Positions 29,101-34,982 of a stretch of 64,000 nt of DNA are shown here, in pieces. The number at the start of each line of letters is the position of its first letter. Within the stretch, counting starts at the first letter, position 1. Made by a program: the position numbers and the translations under genes. The DNA comes from Flavobacteriales bacterium (GTDB lineage: Bacteria > Bacteroidota > Bacteroidia > Flavobacteriales_F > PHOS-HE28), in contig CP065018.1 in NCBI GenBank assembly GCA_016700415.1, positions 620,001-684,000 on the forward strand, in the 5' to 3' direction. The notes beneath the pieces are model-generated. The model ran no database searches. It was not told the origin of the DNA and saw nothing but the letters and a program-made list of their open reading frames with translations.

Positions 29101-30014
29101 TCCTTGGTCTTTTTGTCGGCCTCCGCCTTGGCGGCCAGGTCGGCGATGAAAGCATCGCACTCCTTGATCTTCTGTTTTGGGTAGGCTTCCTGATCTTTCA
29201 ACCCCGAGGCCTCCGCGTACTTGGCCTTGGCATCCTCGTAGCTCTTCTTACCGAACAGGCCGTCCGCTGTCTTGATCAGGTCGGCGTACTGTTGTTCCTT
29301 CTTTTCCGCCGCGAGCAGCTCGTTCACCTTCATCTGCGCATCGCTGAGCTTCGCGGTGGCGATAGGGTCCCCCGCCTTCAGGCCCAAGGCTTCCGTATAG
29401 TTCTGCACGGCTTTCTTGTAGTCCTTTGATGCCATGGCGGCGTTGCCTTGGTCCATCAACTTGTTGAACTGCTCGTCGGCATTGGCCTCCCGCTTTTTCT
29501 TGTCGTCGTATTCCTTCAGCAACCGCGCCATCTCCGAGCGGATCTGCTCGGTATACTCGAGGTCCCACGCCAGCATGTGGGTCGTGGGGTCGTACTTGGA
29601 CTTGCCGATGGGCTGTTGCAGCAGCTTGAAATCGATGCCCGGGATGTCCTGGAAAAGCGTCATCTCCACGTTCATCGCCAAGCCGCCCACACGGTCCTCC
29701 TCCGGGATGCTGCGCGTATTGATGGCGACGTTCTTGCCCACCATGCCGGGTTTGTCGAAGAGCAGCTTGTATTCGTAGCCGTAATCCAGATTGAACTCGT
29801 ACTTGCCGTTGGCGCTGGTGACGACCGAGGAGAGTTTGACGCCGTCCTTGAAGACGGTGACGTTGATGCCATCCAACTTCTTTGAGGTGTTGTAGTCCTT
29901 CACCGTGCCGTAGACGTACACGTTGTCGATCTGCGCACTGGCGTACAGACCGGAGCACAGCAGCAGCAGCACGAGGAACGTTCGGAGCGGGCGAAGAAAG
30001 GGGGATGCGGCCAT
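26103..30014 (-). CDS. Giant repeat protein: regulatory domain plus eleven 67-residue TPR-like repeats
   Basis: 1303 residues. Signal peptide (PLRTFLVLLLLCSGLYASAQ), a carboxypeptidase-regulatory-like domain (about 27-110, VYGTVKDYNTSKKLDGINVTVFKDG), then eleven tandem units of about 67 residues with the core AAF-x-x-AxYDxAKxKYxEALxLKPxEKYPxxQLxAIxxKLAEL. Units 9 and 10 carry extra Arg/Glu/Ala-rich coiled-coil inserts. A charged coiled-coil stretch (about 930-1200) and a conserved C-terminal region (IIRRVVVQGNKADEYSKVIAKWGTFYFKNGQ) follow. Middle repeats are nearly identical at DNA level (28.4-28.9 kb). Probably a periplasmic scaffold; no enzyme domain. The open frame upstream of 30014 is antisense to the FAD gene, so it is excluded. 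Confidence 0.85.
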   Translation of the reverse strand: MAASPFLRPLRTFLVLLLLCSGLYASAQIDNVYVYGTVKDYNTSKKLDGINVTVFKDGVKLSSVVTSANGKYEFNLDYGYEYKLLFDKPGMVGKNVAINTRSIPEEDRVGGLAMNVEMTLFQDIPGIDFKLLQQPIGKSKYDPTTHMLAWDLEYTEQIRSEMARLLKEYDDKKKREANADEQFNKLMDQGNAAMASKDYKKAVQNYTEALGLKAGDPIATAKLSDAQMKVNELLAAEKKEQQYADLIKTADGLFGKKSYEDAKAKYAEASGLKDQEAYPKQKIKECDAFIADLAAKAEADKKTKERNDKFNAAVAAGDAAFKAAKYEDAKGKFTEAAGLKPDEKYPPQQLAAIAAKLDELAKKAEEDKKAKELDDQYNAAIKAGDAAFKAATYDAAKAKYNEALGLKSNEKYPADQLKAIDQKLAELAAKAEVDKQAKELDVQYQAAITAADAAFQGANYDEAKAKYNEALVLKPKEKYPAGQLVAIDKKLADLAAKAEADKKAKELDDQYQAAITAADASFLSTDYEGAKKKYNEALVLKPKEKYPADQLKAIYKAIADNAAKAEAEKKAKELDAKYQALVDKAEGLFTAAKYEDAKAKFQEASGVKPDEAHPKERIVEIDAKLAELARQAEEKRKKDELDAKYTALITSADKNFDTKKNSDALNDYKNASQLKPDEQYPKDRIATINELLDAKAKEQAEKERLEREKQEKDKQYAGLIAQADKDFKGQAYDAATSGYTSALEVKPGEKYPNDQLAAIVALKAKMAAADSLKAAKDAAEQARLAEEARLKAEADSLKAAREAEERARLAAERNSKADVQARYDQAIAKADAAFDRKAYDPAREGYTEALGVKPNEKYPNDRLKAIDQAIADQLKAKQASATAAERDRLAEEERLRREAAAADSARAALDRARQQREGQKALDDRYAQTVLDADNAMADKDYPSARSLYTQAMDIKPKETYPQVKIDQIDMMLAEQERLRRERELAEQQANEAPPPSPQTSTADNRKEQEAEEFMREAREREEVEKYGRIKRLQQLVRQQEEDNAAKAEQRQEDAAHQNKDYMASSEELYRGSEEMRKRNAEEVEAFRESLAQRKKELQEKGRQDSEQAMEATSAKQTDIQQMATARQEEHTSNVNTVREQQQSWTSQLDDKAQAGMERTNAARDQALQQEDQLAVFNIRGNASGDRQREQVELMKQNREAREKQLISGAHDRALNEKVRIDNIPTDKQRSYADYNRNELASQYQQGVTEESYTEGNKVIIRRVVVQGNKADEYSKVIAKWGTFYFKNGQSISEQIWSVNTEL
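27060..29465. repeat. Tandem repeats of about 200 bp inside the giant repeat gene
   Basis: Eleven units; the clearest share the words GGATATTTCTC or GGGTACTTCTC plus CTTCGGCTTCAGGACCAG at about 200-bp spacing between 28370 and 28800. Copy number could change by slippage or recombination. Confidence 0.75.
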
Positions 30015-30083
30015 GCAGGGCTTGCTTGCTGAAGCGGGGCGGACGAAGCGGCAATTTACGACAACTTTGCGGGGTGGCCCAAT

Positions 30084-31226
30084 ATGGCGGGCCGCGCAGC
30101 GCGCATGTACAGCATTTGGGAAAGTCGCTCGTTCCATGGAGACCCGGACCTGGTGGTGGTCGGCGCGGGCATCACCGGGCTTTTTACGGCCTTGCATCAT
30201 CGCCGGAAATACCCCAAGTGCAGGGTGCTGGTGCTGGAGCGCGGCCCCCACCCCGCCGGCGCCAGCGTGAAGAACGCGGGCTTCGCCTGCTTCGGCAGCC
30301 CCAGCGAGCTGCTGCACGATATCGAGACGGAAAGCGAGGTCGCAGCACTTCACCGGGTGGAAGAACGCTGGCGCGGACTGGTAGAGCTGCGTGAAACGCT
30401 CGGCGATGCGGCCATCGGCTTCGAGGCCGTCGGTGGATATGAGCTCTTCGGGAAGGATAGCCCCCTGTACACGCGCGTCGCCGAACGGTTCGATGCGCTC
30501 AATGCCGCACTGCACGGCATCTTCGGGAAGAACGTGTTCACCTGGGCAGACCAGCGCATCCCCGCATTGGGCCTCAACGCCGATCATTTGGTCTGGAATC
30601 CGTTGGAAGGCGCGGTGGACAGCGGGAAGCTGATGCGGGCACTGCTGGCAAAGGTGCAAGGCGAAGGCGTTGAGGTGAGGTTCAGTTCCTCCGTGGAAGG
30701 CTGGGAGGAGAAACCGGACGGCGTGGAACTCCACGTGGCCGACGTCGGCACCGTGAAGGCCGCACAAGCCGTGATCGCCACCAACGGCTACAGCCGGACA
30801 TTGATCCCCGCGATCGACGTCCTGCCCGGCCGCGGCCAAGTGGTATTGACCTCCGTGATCCCCGGTCTGAAGCTGAAGGGCACCTTCCACATGGATGAAG
30901 GCTTCTACTACTTCCGCGAATACGAAGGACGCGTGCTGCTGGGCGGTGGACGCAACTTGGACAAGACCGGGGAGACCACCACGGAGGACGGCACCACGCT
31001 ACAGATCCAGACCGCGCTGGAGGAACTGCTGCGGCAAACCATCCTGCCCGGGCGGGACTTCAGCATTGCGCAGCGCTGGAGCGGTGTGATGGGCTTCCGC
31101 TCGCAAGGTGGGCCTCCCGTGGTGGAGCACATCACACCGCATGTGGTGGTGGCAGCTGGCTTGGGTGGGATCGGTGTGGCCATCGGGATACAGGTGGCAC
31201 GACAGGCTGCAGAGCTGGTGGGGTGA
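30084..31226 (+). CDS. FAD-dependent amine/glycine oxidase-like oxidoreductase (DAO family)
   Basis: 380 residues. The Rossmann dinucleotide motif is DLVVVGAGITGLFTALHHRR with the ribose-binding acidic residue in VLVLERG; the typical NAGFACFGS and late GGxRN-like motif (RVLLGGGRNLDKTGE) and C-terminal VVVAAGLGGIGVAIGIQVA belong to the DAO/GlpO/ThiO group. It oxidises a C-N bond of an amino acid or amine using FAD; no thiamine genes lie nearby, so a thiO role is not supported. A CAACTTTG box (30062-30069) precedes the start. MYSIWES at 30105 is an alternative start. It is divergent from the giant repeat gene. Confidence 0.88.
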   Translation: MAGRAARMYSIWESRSFHGDPDLVVVGAGITGLFTALHHRRKYPKCRVLVLERGPHPAGASVKNAGFACFGSPSELLHDIETESEVAALHRVEERWRGLVELRETLGDAAIGFEAVGGYELFGKDSPLYTRVAERFDALNAALHGIFGKNVFTWADQRIPALGLNADHLVWNPLEGAVDSGKLMRALLAKVQGEGVEVRFSSSVEGWEEKPDGVELHVADVGTVKAAQAVIATNGYSRTLIPAIDVLPGRGQVVLTSVIPGLKLKGTFHMDEGFYYFREYEGRVLLGGGRNLDKTGETTTEDGTTLQIQTALEELLRQTILPGRDFSIAQRWSGVMGFRSQGGPPVVEHITPHVVVAAGLGGIGVAIGIQVARQAAELVG

Positions 31227-31305
31227 AGGGTTCAGATGATTAAATGCTGAAAGACGTCAGCCCTTGATCTTATTGCAAGGCACCCTTTTCTTTCTAATGG
31301 ACCCG

Positions 31306-31351
31306 AATGGACGTGGATGGACGCGCTTATTCGCGTCCATCCACGTCCATT
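31306..31351. repeat. Perfect 20-bp inverted repeat
   Basis: Arms at 31306-31325 and 31332-31351 are exact inverse copies around a 6-base loop (CTTATT); the arm consists of the words ATGGACGTGGATGGACGCG. There is no T-tract after it, so a plain intrinsic terminator is unlikely, although it lies at the 3' side of the FAD oxidoreductase gene. Confidence 0.8.
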
Positions 31352-31391
31352 AAGCTGCCCTTGTCTTAAGCTGGCTGGCTACCTTGCGGCC

Positions 31392-32888
31392 ATGCGTTTT
31401 CTTCTTCCCTTCCTGCCCATATTACTCTCTATTGGTCCACTGTCCGCACAGACCTGGGAGCCCGTTGGCAGCGGTGCCAGTTCCACCGTGTATGCCTTGG
31501 AACCATTCGGCGGGGAGCTATTTGCAGGTGGGGTGTTCACGGAGATCGGCGGAGTGAACACGGACTACTTGGCACGGTGGAACGGAACGGCATGGAGCAG
31601 CATCGGCAACCTTGCCGTTTACATGTCCGCGGACGGTCTCTATGCGAACGATACGGCGCTCTTCATCGGGGACGGTGGACGTGTGCGGTTCTGGAACGGT
31701 ATCAACATGTTCAACCTTACCGGGGTCAATAGTTCGTCGTTCAACAGCCAAGCTTACAGTATGGCCCATTTTCAGGATACACTGTATGTAGGCGGCGTTT
31801 TCTCCTCTCCTTTTGCCCACATCGCCCGCTGGAACGGTTCGAGCTATGAGGGCCTCACCTCCGGTACCAGCGGGCGGGTCACGACGATGGCCCCCTTCGA
31901 TGACCAGCTCTTCGTGGGCGGAGGCTTTTTCACAGCCGGGGATTCGGTGGTACACTATACCGCCCTGTGGAACGGCAGCGCATGGAACGGCATGGGTGCC
32001 GGGGTGAACGGCGACGTGTACATCCATTGCATTTTCCAGGACACCCTTTACATCGGCGGGGATTTCACCCAAGCGAACGGGCAGCCCGCCAGCCGCGTGG
32101 CCAAGTGGAACGGCAGCCAATGGGTAAATGTGGGCGGCACCTTGAACGACTACGTCACCGCCATGACCGTATATCGTGACCAATTGTACATCGGAGGGTC
32201 GTTCACCTCACCCAGCCGCATCGCCCGCCTTTCAGGGAACTCGTGGGTGCCAGTGGGAAGCGGGTGCAATAGCACGGTGAAGACCATGGAGGTCTTCCAT
32301 GACAGCCTTTTCGTGGGTGGCCTCTTCACCATGGCCGGAGGCGATTCCGCAAAGCATATTGCCAAATGGCACCTGCCAGAGGCACCTGTGGCCGCCTTCA
32401 CCGTGGGGAGCGGAACACTTTGCCCGAACGAATGCACCAGCTTCACGGACAATTCCCCGAACGGCGTTTCGTCCTGGGCTTGGAGCTTTCCCGGAGGCAC
32501 GCCGGCCACCAGCACGGACAGTATGCCCATGGTCTGCTATGCAACGCCCGGCACCTATCCTGTCACGCTCACGGTGACCAATGTCGGCGGAAGCGATTCC
32601 ACAACAGATAGCGCGGCCGTATTGGTGGACATCTGCTCGGGGATCGAACATTCAACCATTGTGGAAGATATCCTTGTGCGGCACGATCCCGTCCAGCGGT
32701 TTATCCACCTGAAACTGCCCGGAAAGGGTGGCATAGCAGTGATGGATGCGCAGGGCCGCGTGGTGCTTGCGATGCACAGCACAAGTGCGGAGCAAGTACT
32801 GGATATCGCCGACCTGCCCGCAGGCACCTACGTCGTGCGCTTTTCCGGTGAAGGTCGTGTGGCCTCCGCGAAGTTCGTGAAGGAATAG
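31392..32888 (+). CDS. Secreted beta-propeller/PKD protein with T9SS sorting tail
   Basis: 498 residues from ATG 31392. Signal peptide FLLPFLPILLSIGPLSAQ. Residues about 20-345 hold seven or so repeats of the type W(N)GTAWSSIGN...FQDTLYVGGVF, a kelch-like propeller frequent in Bacteroidota surface proteins. A PKD domain follows (VAAFTVGSGTLCPNECTSFTDNSPNGVSSWAWSFPGGTP...YATPGTYPVTLTVTN, about 350-425). The final 80 residues are a type A T9SS sorting domain (VMDAQGRVVLAMHSTSAEQVLDIADLPAGTYVVRF). It should be exported by type IX secretion and attached to the surface or released. Upstream in-frame codons (from 31317) lie in the hairpin region. Confidence 0.88.
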   Translation: MRFLLPFLPILLSIGPLSAQTWEPVGSGASSTVYALEPFGGELFAGGVFTEIGGVNTDYLARWNGTAWSSIGNLAVYMSADGLYANDTALFIGDGGRVRFWNGINMFNLTGVNSSSFNSQAYSMAHFQDTLYVGGVFSSPFAHIARWNGSSYEGLTSGTSGRVTTMAPFDDQLFVGGGFFTAGDSVVHYTALWNGSAWNGMGAGVNGDVYIHCIFQDTLYIGGDFTQANGQPASRVAKWNGSQWVNVGGTLNDYVTAMTVYRDQLYIGGSFTSPSRIARLSGNSWVPVGSGCNSTVKTMEVFHDSLFVGGLFTMAGGDSAKHIAKWHLPEAPVAAFTVGSGTLCPNECTSFTDNSPNGVSSWAWSFPGGTPATSTDSMPMVCYATPGTYPVTLTVTNVGGSDSTTDSAAVLVDICSGIEHSTIVEDILVRHDPVQRFIHLKLPGKGGIAVMDAQGRVVLAMHSTSAEQVLDIADLPAGTYVVRFSGEGRVASAKFVKE

Positions 32889-32895
32889 CTCCACT

Positions 32896-33279
32896 TCACT
32901 CCTCCTCCACCTCGATATCCTTCAGTGTAGCCAGCTTGATCTCCGGCTTGCCATTATGCTCGACGACCATGCCGTGGATGACCAACCTCTTCCCGGAAAA
33001 GCGTTCCGGCAATTCACTGATCTCCGCACCGGCCACGGTACCCCAGATCACCACAGTGAAGGTGTGGTCGGGGAATTTTGCTCCGAAGTTGAGGAAAACC
33101 GGACCTTCATGGTCCTTCCCACGCACGGTCACTTGGGCGGGCGTACCGCAGAAGTCCACCGTCTTTCCCACTTGCTGTGCCACTGTTTCCAAGGTGGAAG
33201 TACACCGGTCGTCTTGGGCAAATGCGGACAAGGCGGTGGCAAAACAGAGGGAGAGGATGATCGTGCGATGCATGAACAT
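32896..33279 (-). CDS. Small secreted OB-fold-like protein
   Basis: 127 residues with a signal peptide (TIILSLCFATALSAFAQ). The mature part (VGKTVDFCGTPAQVTVRGKDHEGPVFLNFGAKFPDHTFTVVIWGTVAGAEISELPERFSGKRLVIHGMVVEHNGKPEIKL) has the strand pattern of an OB-fold similar to domains appended to some secreted nucleases and BOF-like proteins. Two Cys could form a disulfide. An ATG at 33273 is a second possible start. A perfect -7 box lies 20 bases upstream. Function unknown. Its gene is convergent with the propeller/PKD gene, with 7 bases between the stops. Confidence 0.72.
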   Translation of the reverse strand: MFMHRTIILSLCFATALSAFAQDDRCTSTLETVAQQVGKTVDFCGTPAQVTVRGKDHEGPVFLNFGAKFPDHTFTVVIWGTVAGAEISELPERFSGKRLVIHGMVVEHNGKPEIKLATLKDIEVEEE

Positions 33280-33298
33280 GAGGGTTGGTCGTTGCTAT

Positions 33299-33306
33299 CA
33301 AAGGTA
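33299..33306 (-). promoter_or_regulatory. Bacteroidota -7 box for the secreted OB-fold gene
   Basis: TACCTTTG on the minus strand matches TAnnTTTG exactly. Confidence 0.45.
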
Positions 33307-33358
33307 GTAGCGCGGAACATGGTGCTCATGGTCCGGTCCATTTAGCCCGTCCTTCACG

Positions 33359-33387
33359 ACAAAGCCCCCGCTGGAGCGAGGGCTTTT
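33359..33387 (-). terminator. Hairpin terminator after tRNA-Thr
   Basis: AAAGCCCCCGCT (33360-33371) pairs with AGCGAGGGCTTT (33374-33385) except for one wobble position, directly after the tRNA 3' end on the minus strand. T-rich flanks on both sides suggest it could stop transcription in either direction. Confidence 0.65.
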
Positions 33388-33462
33388 TGGAGCCTCCTGT
33401 CAGAATTGAACTGACGACCTGCTCATTACGAATGAGCTGCTCTACCGCTGAGCTAAGGAGGC
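33388..33462 (-). tRNA. tRNA-Thr (anticodon CGT)
   Basis: On the minus strand the 75 bases fold as a complete cloverleaf: acceptor GCCTCCT/AGGAGGC, D arm GCTC/GAGC, anticodon stem GCTCA/TGAGC with loop TTCGTAA (anticodon CGT, reads ACG), T arm GTCAG/CTGAC with loop TTCAATT, discriminator T and an encoded CCA (33388-33390). Confidence 0.95.
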
Positions 33463-33629
33463 CTTTTTGATCCACTCATTCTGAATGAGCGGGCGGCAAA
33501 TGTAAACCTCCTCCGCACACATCGGGAATGAGTGTTGGGAAAAGGGCGTAACGGTCATTGCAGCGGTTTGTGCGGTCCACCATATTGATCCGAAGGCATG
33601 TAGGCGGAACAGCGGATTATCTTGGCCGC

Positions 33630-34487
33630 ATGCAGGACCATGAACTGAGGCCGGTGCAGGTGGACGATGCCACCATCGCCAAGATAACGGACTTGTTGCG
33701 GGCGGTCTTTCCGGGATCGGACCATTTCACGGAGGAGGTGCTGCGTTGGCAGTACAAGGACAACCCGGAGGGCACCGCGGTCGGTTTCAACGCTTGGTAT
33801 GGCGAGGAACTGGCCGGCCATTATGTAACGATCCCTATGAAGGCCATGGTGGACGGGACCTTGGAAAAAGGCCTGCTTTCACTGAACACCGCCACGCATC
33901 CGAGCCACCAAGGCAAGGGGCTGTTCACCAAGCTGGCCAAGGCGACCTATGCACGCGCAGCTGAGGAGGGATACAGCTTCGTCACCGGCGTGGCCAACGC
34001 CAACAGCACCCACGGCTTCACGAAAAAACTCGGCTTCGAGCTCGTTTCACCGCTTCGGGCCATGATCGGGATAGGGGCGCTGCCGCTCGGGGAACGCACG
34101 CCGGACGTGCAATTCGCACACGCTTGGGACCCTGCTTCAGTCGCGTGGCGGCTTCAGCACCCGGCCTATCGTTACTCCTTGAAAAAGGAACGGGGCCACG
34201 GATTGATCCTTTCCCAACGAAGTCAGTACGGTGCCCGCTATGTGCTCGGCGTGCGTGACCTGCCGCTTCCCGATACATCGGTCCCCATGGAGGAGGGCAC
34301 CGTACACCGGAAGATCTGGATCGGCCTGGACCCCGCGATGCGCTGGGGTGGTGCAGCATATCTGAACATCCCCTTGCGTTTCCGCCCCTCCCCGCTCAAC
34401 TTGATCTTCAAGGACCTCACGGGACAGGGCCGTGTTTTGGATCCCGCCCGGGTGCGCTTCGATGCCATGGACTTCGATATCCTATGA
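33630..34487 (+). CDS. GNAT family N-acetyltransferase, two-domain
   Basis: 285 residues. Residues about 1-165 are a GNAT domain: strands around VGFNAWYGEELAGHYVTIPMKAMVDG and KGLLSLNTATHPSHQGKGLFTKLAKATYARA, the last holding the acetyl-CoA pyrophosphate loop (HQGKGLF), then NANSTHGFTKKLGFE. The C-terminal 110 residues form a second domain seen in Eis-like or FemAB-flanking acetyltransferases of Bacteroidota. Substrate unknown. The start at 33630 (MQDHELRPV) follows a TATCTTGG box; the open frame back to 33558 is not used. Confidence 0.85.
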   Translation: MQDHELRPVQVDDATIAKITDLLRAVFPGSDHFTEEVLRWQYKDNPEGTAVGFNAWYGEELAGHYVTIPMKAMVDGTLEKGLLSLNTATHPSHQGKGLFTKLAKATYARAAEEGYSFVTGVANANSTHGFTKKLGFELVSPLRAMIGIGALPLGERTPDVQFAHAWDPASVAWRLQHPAYRYSLKKERGHGLILSQRSQYGARYVLGVRDLPLPDTSVPMEEGTVHRKIWIGLDPAMRWGGAAYLNIPLRFRPSPLNLIFKDLTGQGRVLDPARVRFDAMDFDIL

Positions 34488-34552
34488 GGCGCGACTGGTC
34501 CGATCGCGGTGCATCCTCGGAAGCCCAGCCGTGATCCCGCCCCTTTCCGCTG

Positions 34553-34583
34553 TTGTGTTTTTTTGAGAACCTGTCTATATTTA
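34553..34583 (+). promoter_or_regulatory. Bacteroidota-type promoter for the 58-residue protein gene
   Basis: TTG at 34553-34555, a 20-base spacer, then TATATTTA at 34576-34583 (one mismatch to TAnnTTTG). This is the consensus layout of the Bacteroidota housekeeping promoter and lies 32 bases before the start codon. Confidence 0.55.
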
Positions 34584-34615
34584 GCCCCGCATCCCTGCAA
34601 GGATCACGTTGCCCC

Positions 34616-34792
34616 ATGGAACAGAACGATAAAAAGGAGCCGGACACTGACCGCTCATATACCGCCGATAACGGTGCCGCGCATCTCAACTTCGATCCGT
34701 TGAAGGATCTGAATCTTCCCTCCAGCTATGAGGAGGTGCTTTCCCGCTTTCGCCAATTACAGGGCGAACGCGCATGGGAGGCTTTGAACTAG
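34616..34792 (+). CDS. Small hypothetical protein, 58 residues
   Basis: Starts at ATG 34616 (MEQNDKKEPDTDRSY) and ends AWEALN. The acidic, probably disordered N-terminus is followed by an amphipathic helix (SSYEEVLSRFRQLQGERAWEAL). It has its own consensus promoter upstream and a clean intrinsic terminator 22 bases downstream, so it is a stand-alone transcription unit, which argues that it is a real gene. No family recognised. Confidence 0.6.
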   Translation: MEQNDKKEPDTDRSYTADNGAAHLNFDPLKDLNLPSSYEEVLSRFRQLQGERAWEALN

Positions 34793-34814
34793 GTGAACGC
34801 CGCTCAGCATCTTG

Positions 34815-34838
34815 GCCCCGGGTTCTCCGGGGCTTTTT
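34815..34838 (+). terminator. Rho-independent terminator after the 58-residue gene
   Basis: Seven-base stem GCCCCGG/CCGGGGC with a 5-base loop, followed by TTTTT (34834-34838). Confidence 0.88.
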
Positions 34839-34982
34839 CGTTCACCACATTTCACATAAGGGCTGTTGCCGGGATTTGGAGAAGTTCCGCGGCGGAGTAA
34901 TTTCAGGCTTGCTAACGGCGGTGGCCGGTGCACTTGCCGGGAGCTTCACGTTCCTTCCTTAACAGGCAAACACCCTAGTGCC

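Noticed and set aside
30015..30890. Upstream extension of the giant repeat protein frame
   Set aside because: It is antisense to the FAD oxidoreductase; the signal peptide at 30014 marks the real start.
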